Source: an uncultured Lachnospiraceae bacterium (GTDB lineage Bacteria; Bacillota; Clostridia; Lachnospirales; Lachnospiraceae). Taken from it: a DNA stretch of 64,000 nt. The stretch is taken from assembly GCA_946407725.1 (NCBI GenBank), contig CAMJPM010000006.1:1-64000 (forward strand), read 5' to 3'. This document shows, one piece after another, positions 1 through 8,729 of the stretch. The notes beneath the pieces were generated by a model. That model had not been told where the DNA came from and did no database searches. It worked only from the letters and a program-made list of their open reading frames with translations. A program made the position numbers and the translations under genes. How positions within the stretch are numbered: the stretch's first letter is position 1; every line of letters begins with the position of its first letter.

Positions 1-182
1 ACTATACCGCTGGGTCAGCGGCTGAGGAATCACATAGAAAAAATGATTGACCCTTTTAAAATATTAAAAATATATAAAACCATCTGTTTTTATACCTGTA
101 CTTATACATATACAGTATATTTATCCGAATTAAGGGGGCATAAAATAAACCGGATCAGAAAAACAAAAAGGAGAATAATGAG
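1..182. other. Upstream non-coding region of the first gene
   Basis: No gene is seen here. A small hairpin (CCGCT/AGCGG, 7-21) is probably the tail of an upstream unit. The stretch at about 55-125 is very AT-rich and holds a TATACATATACAG palindrome-like run, where a promoter would be expected. A good ribosome binding site (AAAGGAG) lies 9 bases before the start codon at 183. Confidence 0.4.
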
Positions 183-1622
183 ATGACAAGAAGAAACAAA
201 AAAATGTTATCACTCTTCCTCGCGGCAGCAATGGTATTCAGTATGAATTCCTTTGCATTTGGGGCAGAGGCAGCTCTGGACAACCAGATCAACTACAAGG
301 ATGGTAAGGCTGTTACAAAGATCACCTATTCCGGAGATAAAAATGATGTGGCAGCCATCGAGAATACCGATAATCCCGTTTCATGGAATAGTACCTATGA
401 CGGACGTTGTCTTATGGAATCTGTACTTACGGGATCTTATTATTCGGATGAGTACCTGAATAACAGCAAGAAGATCCCTGTCAGCAGCAATGATAAAGAT
501 GATGATGTTCCCGGAATGATAGATACAAAAGGTATCTATGATGTGATCGATCTTTCCAATGGCTATTATGTATTCTTAAGATATGGTGAAGAGGATGATG
601 ATGAATATTGTGTGATGGGATGTGTAGAAGGTCAGGATGATTATGATCCTGAATATGGCTGGTTTAAGATGATCCCTGTATTTGAATATGACGGAAGGGT
701 AAAAGACTTTAATAAGAGCGGTTTTGGAAAGCAGACCAAGAGCAGGATAGAGGCGCTCGATGTAAAAGCAGCCCTTGTAAAATATGAGAATGGTACTGTT
801 ACAGAGATCCCCGGTGTGACAGTGGGAAGCGTTAAGGTTGATAAGAAGAACGCAAAGGATGCCAGTGTTTCCGGACAGGCTATAAAGGTTGAAAAGTCTG
901 TTACACCTAAGGGAGCCACACAGGCTGTAAAATATAATCCTTATGAGTACAAGCTTTTAAGCGGAAAGACCCTTCCTACATTTACGGTTAAATTAAATGC
1001 AAAGGATGATGCCAAGGATCAGAAGAAGGCTATAGCTGATGCAACAAAGGACAGGAAATACACTTTTGCCATCAGGCAGCGGCTTTTAGCGGCATACGAA
1101 AGCAATACAGCAGGTGCTATAGAAAACATTATTAACAGTAAAGCTGCACCGGACACCGATATTACAACTGCTACAAACGCAGCAGCTAATGAAAAAACTA
1201 TTGAAGAAAAAATAGGAACGGTTGGCTCTGATGTCAGCAGATATGAAAAGGGCCTGGGCAATTATTTATATGTAAGTAAATTCAACGGAACCAAGGCAGC
1301 AATTACTCTCTGGGTTGATACATATAATGGCAGAAAGTGGGGTGAAGCACCTATTGTTCTTAAGGATGGTACCGATTACTCACTTTCAGACGGAACTGTT
1401 GCAGGAGAAACGGTTAAGGTTCTGGAATTCCCCGAAGGTGGGAATTACGCATATAAGACAATGGGAGGAAATGGTTGGGACGATTACGGGAAATATCACG
1501 TGAATAATCTTTCAGCCTATGGTTTCAAATGCGCATTCCGTCAGTCACCCACTGACAAGAAGAAGATCCGTACCGGTGTATTCAGGGCTGATAATGACGG
1601 CTTCGTATACAGCGCAGACTGA
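183..1622 (+). CDS. Secreted protein of unknown function
   Basis: The 479-residue product begins with a clear signal peptide: basic MTRRNKK, a hydrophobic run to about residue 25, and a likely cut after the AFG at about residue 27. The mature part is acidic, rich in Asp, Lys and Tyr. Its middle (about 210-300) is Lys/Ala rich, and the Trp/Gly/Tyr-rich C-terminal third (about 370-479) looks like a compact beta domain. No anchor motif or catalytic signature is visible, so it is probably released or loosely wall-associated. The start is supported by AAAGGAG 9 bases upstream. The gene stands alone and ends at a strong terminator. I do not recognise the family. Confidence 0.85.
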   Translation: MTRRNKKMLSLFLAAAMVFSMNSFAFGAEAALDNQINYKDGKAVTKITYSGDKNDVAAIENTDNPVSWNSTYDGRCLMESVLTGSYYSDEYLNNSKKIPVSSNDKDDDVPGMIDTKGIYDVIDLSNGYYVFLRYGEEDDDEYCVMGCVEGQDDYDPEYGWFKMIPVFEYDGRVKDFNKSGFGKQTKSRIEALDVKAALVKYENGTVTEIPGVTVGSVKVDKKNAKDASVSGQAIKVEKSVTPKGATQAVKYNPYEYKLLSGKTLPTFTVKLNAKDDAKDQKKAIADATKDRKYTFAIRQRLLAAYESNTAGAIENIINSKAAPDTDITTATNAAANEKTIEEKIGTVGSDVSRYEKGLGNYLYVSKFNGTKAAITLWVDTYNGRKWGEAPIVLKDGTDYSLSDGTVAGETVKVLEFPEGGNYAYKTMGGNGWDDYGKYHVNNLSAYGFKCAFRQSPTDKKKIRTGVFRADNDGFVYSAD

Positions 1623-1665
1623 CCGGTAAAATCAACAGAATAAGACAGGCTTTATATAAAAATCA

Positions 1666-1698
1666 TCCCCGGCACCATCTGGTACCGGGGATTTCCTT
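1666..1698 (+). terminator. Rho-independent terminator after the secreted protein gene
   Basis: TCCCCGG and CCGGGGA form a GC-rich stem closed by a short imperfect inner stem, followed by a T-rich stretch, 44 bases after the stop codon. Confidence 0.75.
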
Positions 1699-1747
1699 TA
1701 GTGTGCGTCCGGTGGTGCACGTTTCTAACGGGAATTTTCTTAAGTCC

Positions 1748-1776
1748 TTGAATAATCGCAAAAAAACATATAAAAT
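1748..1776 (+). promoter_or_regulatory. Sigma-A-like promoter for the aldo/keto reductase
   Basis: TTGAAT (1748-1753), a 17-base spacer and TAAAAT (1771-1776). The 5' leader would be about 100 bases. AGGAG lies just before the start at 1884. Confidence 0.5.
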
Positions 1777-1883
1777 GAGTGCTGTAGTTGAAATAGTTAA
1801 GCACGGCAATACTGTAACGAAAAACAGGGGATAAATATTTTATAAGGCGATATCGGAGCAAGGCATGCGAAGGAGAATAACAG

Positions 1884-2741
1884 ATGATATCAAAAAAGCT
1901 GAATAATGGTATTTCAATTCCCTGTATAGGTTTTGGAACCTATAAAACGACTGTTGATGATGGTTACCGTATCATTCTGGATGCCATAAATACCGGATAC
2001 AGGCATCTGGATACGGCGGCCATTTACAATAACGAGGAAGAGGTAGGACGGGCGGTACGTGAGAGCGGAGTAGCCCGGGAAGAATTCTTTATTACCTCCA
2101 AGCTGAACAGAAACCGTCTCGGATATGAGAACACAAAAAAAGAGTTTGAGGAATCCTTAAAGAAGCTGCAGACGGATTACCTGGATCTCTATCTGATCCA
2201 CTGGCCCAGAAGCGATTACGGCAGGGATGATTACGACAACTGGAAGGAGCTGGACAGGGAAACCTGGAGAGCAATGGAAGAGCTGCAAAGAGAGGGAAGG
2301 GTCCGTTCCATAGGAGTGAGCAATTTCCTTCCACATCATCTTGATAACCTTCTGGAGACTGCAGAGACAGTTCCTGCAATAAACCAGCTGGAGCTCCATC
2401 CCGGCTATATGCAGGAAGAGGCTGTAGCATACTGCAGGGAGAAGGGTATAGCGGTAGAGGCCTGGAGTCCCATCGGAAGGGCACGGATAATCAAGGATCC
2501 GCTTCTTATCAGACTTGCGGGGAAATACGGGATTTCTGTTCCACATCTCTGTCTGATCTTCGGATTGCAGAATGATTTTATAATCCTCCCGAAGAGTACC
2601 CATATCGAGAGCATGAAGGAAAATCTTGTTTATGATGATATCAGGATTTCCGATGAGGATATGGAGACAATACGTTCCATGCCTGAAGCAGGCTGGAGTG
2701 GGGAACATCCCGACAGGGAGACGGTGAAACCAGGATTGTAA
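1884..2741 (+). CDS. Aldo/keto reductase (AKR family)
   Basis: A cytosolic NAD(P)H-dependent oxidoreductase of 285 residues, the normal size for bacterial AKRs of the 2,5-diketogluconate reductase type. The family tetrad is visible: Asp in LDTAAIYNNE, the Tyr of that motif, Lys in ITSKLN and His in LIHWP. The GVSNF motif and the cofactor-binding IILPKS motif near the C-terminus are also present. The physiological substrate cannot be read from the sequence; these enzymes reduce many small aldehydes and ketones. The MATE transporter follows 54 bases downstream on the same strand with no terminator between, so the two may be co-transcribed. Confidence 0.93.
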   Translation: MISKKLNNGISIPCIGFGTYKTTVDDGYRIILDAINTGYRHLDTAAIYNNEEEVGRAVRESGVAREEFFITSKLNRNRLGYENTKKEFEESLKKLQTDYLDLYLIHWPRSDYGRDDYDNWKELDRETWRAMEELQREGRVRSIGVSNFLPHHLDNLLETAETVPAINQLELHPGYMQEEAVAYCREKGIAVEAWSPIGRARIIKDPLLIRLAGKYGISVPHLCLIFGLQNDFIILPKSTHIESMKENLVYDDIRISDEDMETIRSMPEAGWSGEHPDRETVKPGL

Positions 2742-2795
2742 AAAGAAAGGTCGGAACGGGGATACATCGCCCTGTTCTCTGAATAGTTAAGGATC

Positions 2796-4163
2796 ATGTC
2801 AGTAAACAGGGAAAAAACAGGTTCAATGACAGAGGGAAGCCCCCTGAAGCTTATTTTGAAGTTCGCCTTTCCGCTTCTGCTGGGAAATCTTTTCCAGCAG
2901 ACCTATAATATAGTTGACGCAGCTATTGTGGGCAGGGCGCTGGGGGCAAAGGCTCTTGCCGGGGTGGGAGCCTCCAGCAGCGTGCAGTTTCTTATTCTCG
3001 GCTTCTGTATAGGGCTCTGTGCAGGCTTTGCTGTTCCCGTGGCCCAGCGCTACGGCGCAAAGGACATGGATTCCCTCCGGAAATACGTGTTTCACAGCGG
3101 GGTCCTTGTTATAGCCTTTGCCCTGGTGCTCACCGTTTCCTGTGCACTTTTATGTCACGGAATACTGGAGATACTTAGAACACCACAGGATATCTATGAT
3201 GACGCCTATATCTATCTTCTGGTGATATTTTTCGGGATCCCCTTTACCCTGCTCTATAATACGGCTGCGGGGTTTTTAAGATCGGTGGGAGACAGCAGGA
3301 CGCCTTTTATCTTTCTTGCGGTTTCCACCGTTGCGAATATCGGTCTGGATCTTTTCTGCATAATGGTTCTGAAACTCGGTGTTATGGGAGCGGCCCTTGC
3401 CACAGTGGCATCCCAGGCCACCAGCGGAATACTCTGCCTCATCTTTATAATACGGAAAATGGGCTTTATCCTTCCGAAAAGGCAGGACATGGTTCCGAGG
3501 CATAAATATTTTCTGTCGCTTCTCGGAATGGGCATTCCCATGGGAATGCAGTACTCCATAACCGCCATAGGAAGCATGGTCATGCAGTCGGCCAATAACT
3601 CCCTGGGAAGTGTATATGTTTCGGGCTTTACAGCCGGAATGAAGATAAAGCAGTTTACCATGTGTCCCATCGACGCCCTTGCCACCGCTGTATCAACCTT
3701 CTGCGGACAGAATTACGGTGCGGGAAATGTGCCGCGGATACGTAAGGGCGTATATATAGGAATGGCCGCTGCAATAGTATACGGTATTTTTTCCGGTCTT
3801 ATACTGATCTTTTTGGGGCGTCCCATGTCCCTGCTTTTCATAAGCGGAGATATGGCAGATGTGCTGGATGCGTCTGCTGCCTATCTGGCTGCCCTTGGGC
3901 TGTTTTACTGGGCACTGGGGCTTCTTGGGGTCAGCCGTATGGTCACCCAGGGACTTGGCTATTCGTTCCTTACCATTTTCTCCGGTATGATCGAAATGGC
4001 GGCCCGTATCGTAATGAGTGTCTGGGCGGTGCCCCGGTGGGGTTACAGAGCCATATGCTTTACAGATCAGAGCGCATGGCTATCAGCCTGTTTCTATATC
4101 ATTCCCGTGTGTTTTATATGTATCAACAAGATAGACAGAATGGTAAAAAACATGAAAACATGA
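2796..4163 (+). CDS. MATE-family multidrug/metabolite exporter
   Basis: A 455-residue polytopic membrane protein with about 12 hydrophobic segments in two homologous halves. The N-terminal pattern (PLKLILKFAFPLLLGNLFQQTYNIVDAAIVGR) and FCGQNYGAGN in the second half are typical of the MATE (MatE/NorM/DinF) family of Na+- or H+-driven exporters. The substrate is unknown. The gene lies close behind an aldo/keto reductase and is convergent with the response regulator gene, only 33 bases separating the two stop codons. Confidence 0.93.
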   Translation: MSVNREKTGSMTEGSPLKLILKFAFPLLLGNLFQQTYNIVDAAIVGRALGAKALAGVGASSSVQFLILGFCIGLCAGFAVPVAQRYGAKDMDSLRKYVFHSGVLVIAFALVLTVSCALLCHGILEILRTPQDIYDDAYIYLLVIFFGIPFTLLYNTAAGFLRSVGDSRTPFIFLAVSTVANIGLDLFCIMVLKLGVMGAALATVASQATSGILCLIFIIRKMGFILPKRQDMVPRHKYFLSLLGMGIPMGMQYSITAIGSMVMQSANNSLGSVYVSGFTAGMKIKQFTMCPIDALATAVSTFCGQNYGAGNVPRIRKGVYIGMAAAIVYGIFSGLILIFLGRPMSLLFISGDMADVLDASAAYLAALGLFYWALGLLGVSRMVTQGLGYSFLTIFSGMIEMAARIVMSVWAVPRWGYRAICFTDQSAWLSACFYIIPVCFICINKIDRMVKNMKT

Positions 4164-4196
4164 AATATTTCGCAGGGCACAGACACTTTCCGAGGG

Positions 4197-5015
4197 TCAG
4201 CGCTCCGTCCACAGGTTTGAACCGTCCATTTTGTCTTTTGCTATCTTTTTAATGTCTTCAATCTTACGCTTTTCAAAAAAATCTGCTATGGATGCCTTCA
4301 ATTCCTCGCGTGTCAGGCTCTTTAAGAGATATCCGTCGGGTTTTAAGGAAAGGACCCTTGTAACGCTTTCCTTGTCTCCCTTGCCGGTAAGAAAGATAAC
4401 AGAGGTTTTCTCAAGCTCTGAATCTGCCCTGATCATTTCCAGTACCTGAGGACCGCTGGTAACAGGCATTTCATAATCCAGAAGAATGAGATCCGGTTTG
4501 TTATTTGCAAGATAGGTTATGGTCCTGGTTCCGGAATTTACCACGGCCACCCGATAGTCATCAGACAGCCATTCCTTCATCATATTCAGGAACATCACGT
4601 CATCATCCACCACCAGAATGGTTTTCTTCGCCTCGTCTCCGGAATGCTGGTCTATAAGCTTATCCAGATCTCCTATCAGGGTCTTTACATTAAGAGGCCT
4701 TTCATATGTCTCTTTAACTGCGTGTATCAGCATATTTTTCTTTAAGATGCTCAGCTCCTCTTTGCTCCCTATACAGTACAGATACTTCCATTCCTCTATG
4801 GTAACATCCTTTAAATACGTGAGAAAATCACTGATCTGCTCAACATATTCCCCAAGATAAAACACTATTATGCTGTACTTTTCTTTCTCTTCATTCAGGG
4901 CACTGATATTTGGCTCTATCCTTTTAATATCATAGCCGCCGGTTTTAAGATTATCCATTATGGCGTTGATCATAAAGGATTCTCCCTGGCTGATAAAAAG
5001 CACTTCTTTTTTCAT
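4197..5015 (-). CDS. Response regulator with degenerate N-terminal and intact C-terminal receiver domains
   Basis: The 272-residue protein has two receiver-like domains and no recognisable DNA-binding or enzymatic output. The N-terminal half (about 1-115) has the alternating alpha/beta pattern without the acidic and phosphoacceptor residues. The C-terminal receiver (about 135-255) has VVDDD, phosphoacceptor Asp in LILLDYEMP, Thr in FLTGKG and a Lys in DGYLLKS. I start it at 5015 because GGTAGGAG lies just before that ATG; an in-frame ATG 18 bases further up lacks one. It is the second gene of a minus-strand pair behind the hybrid kinase and presumably receives phosphate from it, acting through protein contacts. 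Confidence 0.85.
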   Translation of the reverse strand: MKKEVLFISQGESFMINAIMDNLKTGGYDIKRIEPNISALNEEKEKYSIIVFYLGEYVEQISDFLTYLKDVTIEEWKYLYCIGSKEELSILKKNMLIHAVKETYERPLNVKTLIGDLDKLIDQHSGDEAKKTILVVDDDVMFLNMMKEWLSDDYRVAVVNSGTRTITYLANNKPDLILLDYEMPVTSGPQVLEMIRADSELEKTSVIFLTGKGDKESVTRVLSLKPDGYLLKSLTREELKASIADFFEKRKIEDIKKIAKDKMDGSNLWTER

Positions 5016-5063
5016 AAATCTCCTACCTTTCATTTATAAGACACTTAAGCGGGTTGCCTGATC

Positions 5064-8000
5064 TCAGATTTTCCCTGCCCGTTCCCTTATAAGCCGCTCC
5101 ACCGTATCCCAGTCGAATTTTTCAGCAGCTTTACTAATTCCGTCAAAAAGCTCTTTCTCATTTTCATCCGGAAGCGCATAACCGTCAAGACTTCTGATTA
5201 TCATATTACAGCTGTCAAAATCCGCAACTCCTATAAGCTCCAGCAAAGAGTTATAGGCATCGCTGATGCCGGCACTGTCAATAGCAGGTTTATCTGCGGT
5301 TTCTTTCTTTTCTTCAGGATGATCTGTTACCGGTGAAAGCATTTCCCGCAGATCATGGTACATTGAAAGTAAGCCTTCATTATTTTCAATAATGTACCTC
5401 TCGTCCATAGTCTCTTCACTGCTTGCCTCCTCAAGCTTTGCGGCAGCAGCCGACAGCTTCTCTGCTCCGATCATCCTTGCGGAACTCTTCAGGGCATGAA
5501 CCTTGATATTATAGTTATTCCAGTCACGGTTATTAAAGAATTCGCGGATGACCTCCAGATTATCCTGACTGTAATTGTAAAAAAGATTAACGGCCATTAT
5601 ATAATCCTCTGCGGAGCCGCAGTTTAAGATACCTGCTTCAGTATTAATGGAATCAATACCGGCAAGCCATTCCGGAAGAGGTTCCTTGTCCTTTGTTTCA
5701 GGCTCCGTATCCAGGGTAAGGGTGATCTTTTCTTCAGGCAGATACTGTATAATGATTTTTTCAAGCCTGGCACTGTCCACCGGTTTCGTCAGATAGTCAT
5801 CAAAGCCGGTTTTTATATACTCCTCCCGGGCTCCGCTGACCGCATTGGCGGTAAGGGCAATGACCGGTACGTTAACGCACTTCGATTCGTTTTCATCCAT
5901 TGCTTTAAGCTTTTTAAAGGTCTCAATGCCGTCCATTTCAGGCATTCTGTGGTCCAGAAAGATGATGTCATATCTCTTTTCCTTAACCTTTTTCAGGCAA
6001 TCAAAACCGCTTGTCACAGTATCTATCCCGATTTCGGTCTGTTTCAGAAGCCCCTTTATGACTTCAAGATTCATCTCCGTGTCGTCTACCACCAGAATAA
6101 GGGCACCGGGAGCCTTAAATGATTCCCTGTATTCGCTCCTGCTCTCAAGCGCCTGATTATATGTTTCCTCCATATTTCCGATGGGCTCCTTTGACCTGAT
6201 GCCCTGGCGGAGCTTAAAAGAAAACTCGGAGCCTTCTCCGTAAACACTCTGTACTTCAAGCCTGCTTCCCATCATATTAAGGAGGTTCTGGGTGATATTC
6301 ATTCCGAGACCCGTACCCTCTATCGTGCGGTTGCGCTTTTCCTCTATTCTTTCAAAAGCCACAAAAAGCTTATTAAGATCCTCTTCCCTGATACCTATAC
6401 CCGTATCCTTTACCGAGACAAGAAGATCTATTTCCTCATCCCCTGACCATTCATATCCGAAATCCAGAGTGATGCTTCCTTTTTCGGTGTATTTAACTGC
6501 ATTGGTCAGTATATTGGTTATCACCTGTTTTAAGCGTATCTCATCGCCGTAGAGGAGATGGGGTATGGTCTCATCCACATGGACGTTTAATTGCAGCTTC
6601 TTGTCGGAAGCCTTGATCCTTATAAGGTTGATAAGATCATTTATCACACTGGACAGTTCATAGTCCACCGGGATGATCTCCATTTTCCCGGCTTCTATCT
6701 TGGAAAAGTCAAGAATATCATTTACAAGTCCGAGAAGGCTCCTTCCGGCATTCTGAATGTCGGATGCATATTTTCTGATCTCACCATCCTTTGCTTCCCG
6801 GAGGATCATTTCATCCATTCCCAGAACGGCATTGATCGGCGTTCTGAGTTCATGGGACATATTGGACAGGAAGGCGGACTTTGCTACATTGGCTTTTTCA
6901 GCTACTTCAAGCTCCCTTTGAAGCTCGTTCTCTTTTTTTAATCTCCCGATATAGTCTTCAAAATCATCCACCATCTTTTCAAATGAGTGATATAAGCCTT
7001 CCAGCTCATCGCCGGTGCTGATCCTTAGCTCATGGATCTTTTTCCCACAGAGGATCCGCTCTTCCTCGGAACCCACCGCATAGAGATCCATGGAATAGGC
7101 CATGGCTTCCACCGGCTCCACCATGTTTCTGCTGACATATCCAATGGCAACGGCGATCAGTGCGATCTCTACATAGATAAGACCCATGACAAATTTGATA
7201 AAGAAAGCAATATTCCTGGCAATGCCGCTGATGGTATTCCATTTTCCAAGCTGTGCCTTGTCCCCGAGTTTATCAATTAAGTCTGAAACCGGCATCCTGT
7301 TACCTTTAATGGTGATTTCGGTATCTTCATCAAAGTTCCAGTCGAAAAGTTCAGGCAGAGCTGCCTCCGTGCTTTCATCCATGCTCTCATCCCTGCTCTT
7401 ATCCGTGTACTCATCCGGGAACGCAGGAGTTTCTTCGCTGCTGCCGGGGGCATTAATACCGGGCCGGGCTCTGTCCATTTCGATCCTCATCATTTTGGGA
7501 CTGAAATAGAGTATATTAAATAATAAAATGGCTGTTGCCGTCATGACGGTGGCCACGGAGATTATCACAATGACGATCTTTGTCCCCACCGACCGCCTTC
7601 TGCTCCGGATGATCCGGGAATCGACGCATCCCTTCAGTTCTGTGTCCTTAATATACTCCCATGCATTTGGAAGGAACATAAGGAATCTGTCCGGCGTCTT
7701 TTTCATATACAGGACCAGACAGCATACCGCCAGAATTATCATCGGAACAGACTCAAAAAGTCCGGACCGGAAATGAATGCTGAAATCAAGTATTCCGTTA
7801 CTCAGTTTTTCAATTTCGTATCCTAAATTATTTGATGCCACTGAAATAACAGATAGCACAGATACCATGAGGACAGATTTTTTAACGGAACGCAGAAAAC
7901 CCTTCCGTACGAACAGCACCGTCACCATTGCTATAATCTGATATCCGCAGGCGAAATTAACGTTAAATAAGCCGCCCCCCATTACATAGCCCAGGACCAT

Positions 8001-8186
8001 GATAAAGAATACGGAAATAATACCCGGTATTGCTCCGAAAATACCCGACACCAGGATAACCCCGAATATTTCCGTATCAAAAGGCAGATAGTAGCTCGCA
8101 AATGAAAGCAGGATCGCAGTGAGAATACATACCGCCATTGCCGCCGCCTTCTTTTTTGTCATTTTTCTGTAAAGTGAGAAATCCAT
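5064..8186 (-). CDS. Membrane hybrid sensor histidine kinase (HK-REC-Hpt)
   Basis: The 1040-residue protein has about five N-terminal membrane helices (residues 15-165), another at about 205, an acidic extracytoplasmic loop (about 230-310), then a helix and HAMP-like linker. The kinase core has the H-box in NMSHELRTP (near residue 445), an N box, and the G boxes DTGIGI and GTGLGM. A receiver follows (VVDDTEMN, Asp in IIFLDHRMP), then a C-terminal Hpt domain with His in VHALKSSARM. This is the layout of an ArcB/BarA-like phosphorelay. The signal is unknown. It is 48 bases upstream of the response regulator gene and surely forms an operon with it. Confidence 0.93.
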   Translation of the reverse strand: MDFSLYRKMTKKKAAAMAVCILTAILLSFASYYLPFDTEIFGVILVSGIFGAIPGIISVFFIMVLGYVMGGGLFNVNFACGYQIIAMVTVLFVRKGFLRSVKKSVLMVSVLSVISVASNNLGYEIEKLSNGILDFSIHFRSGLFESVPMIILAVCCLVLYMKKTPDRFLMFLPNAWEYIKDTELKGCVDSRIIRSRRRSVGTKIVIVIISVATVMTATAILLFNILYFSPKMMRIEMDRARPGINAPGSSEETPAFPDEYTDKSRDESMDESTEAALPELFDWNFDEDTEITIKGNRMPVSDLIDKLGDKAQLGKWNTISGIARNIAFFIKFVMGLIYVEIALIAVAIGYVSRNMVEPVEAMAYSMDLYAVGSEEERILCGKKIHELRISTGDELEGLYHSFEKMVDDFEDYIGRLKKENELQRELEVAEKANVAKSAFLSNMSHELRTPINAVLGMDEMILREAKDGEIRKYASDIQNAGRSLLGLVNDILDFSKIEAGKMEIIPVDYELSSVINDLINLIRIKASDKKLQLNVHVDETIPHLLYGDEIRLKQVITNILTNAVKYTEKGSITLDFGYEWSGDEEIDLLVSVKDTGIGIREEDLNKLFVAFERIEEKRNRTIEGTGLGMNITQNLLNMMGSRLEVQSVYGEGSEFSFKLRQGIRSKEPIGNMEETYNQALESRSEYRESFKAPGALILVVDDTEMNLEVIKGLLKQTEIGIDTVTSGFDCLKKVKEKRYDIIFLDHRMPEMDGIETFKKLKAMDENESKCVNVPVIALTANAVSGAREEYIKTGFDDYLTKPVDSARLEKIIIQYLPEEKITLTLDTEPETKDKEPLPEWLAGIDSINTEAGILNCGSAEDYIMAVNLFYNYSQDNLEVIREFFNNRDWNNYNIKVHALKSSARMIGAEKLSAAAAKLEEASSEETMDERYIIENNEGLLSMYHDLREMLSPVTDHPEEKKETADKPAIDSAGISDAYNSLLELIGVADFDSCNMIIRSLDGYALPDENEKELFDGISKAAEKFDWDTVERLIRERAGKI

Positions 8187-8261
8187 ACTATTCCTTTCTT
8201 CCCCACAACATTATAACTGTAAAAGCATTAATCCGCCATAGCCGGGGCTGTCAAAAATTGC

Positions 8262-8290
8262 TTGCTTTTAGCTGAAAGAAGTGTTATACT
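8262..8290 (+). promoter_or_regulatory. Sigma-A promoter of secG
   Basis: TTGCTT (8262-8267), a 17-base spacer and TATACT (8285-8290), about 45 bases ahead of the secG start, with AAGGAG before the ATG. Confidence 0.65.
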
Positions 8291-8335
8291 ATCACAGCTT
8301 GTCAAAAACAGGTGAATTGAAAAGGAGTCCGTATC

Positions 8336-8566
8336 ATGAGAGTTTTTGTTTCTATCGTATTTATGGTTGCATGTGTTGCACTTACGGCTATAGTCCTTAT
8401 GCAGGAGGGAAAGAGCGCAGGACTGGGAGCCATACAGGGAGCAGCTGATACATACTGGGGAAAAAACAAAGGTCATTCCATGGAAGGAGTGATGATAAAG
8501 ATCACAAGAGTGCTGGCAGTGCTGTTTTTCGTTTTATCGATAGTACTCAATATGAAGTTCTTCTGA
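8336..8566 (+). CDS. secG: Preprotein translocase subunit SecG
   Basis: The 76-residue protein has the SecG pattern: an N-terminal membrane helix, the conserved loop with LMQEGKSAGLG and a Gly-rich stretch (TYWGKNKG), then a second membrane helix. It is the accessory subunit of the SecYEG channel. Its position ahead of rnr, smpB and ssrA is the usual Firmicutes arrangement. Confidence 0.95.
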   Translation: MRVFVSIVFMVACVALTAIVLMQEGKSAGLGAIQGAADTYWGKNKGHSMEGVMIKITRVLAVLFFVLSIVLNMKFF

Positions 8567-8580
8567 GAACTGCCGCAATG

Positions 8581-8658
8581 CCCGGTTTGCAGCATCGGTA
8601 AGCCGGGAAAATGATCTGATGAAGAGTTTACCCCATCTATTTACGGATGGGGTTTTTA
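8581..8658 (+). terminator. Hairpin and rho-independent terminator after secG
   Basis: The first hairpin is CCCGG/CCGGG at 8581-8607. The second (CCCCATC at 8631-8637, GATGGGG at 8646-8652) is followed by TTTTT. The terminator lies inside the longest open frame of rnr, which argues that rnr starts downstream at 8730. Confidence 0.75.
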
Positions 8659-8729
8659 ATGTCTGCAAACCCCGGTGTCCCGGATGTTCGGCATGGGGGT
8701 TCCGGATAATAGTTTTCAATAATAAAGCC

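Noticed and set aside
1..60. tRNA gene at the left edge
   Set aside because: There is a small hairpin but no T-arm (GGTTCGAATCC-like), anticodon arm or acceptor stem.
5845..7776. Several plus-strand frames of 80-116 codons opposite the sensor kinase
   Set aside because: They are antisense shadows of a well-supported kinase gene and contain no recognisable domains.
8619..8729. N-terminal extension of rnr
   Set aside because: It reads through the secG terminator and lacks RNase R similarity; ATG 8730 is preferred.
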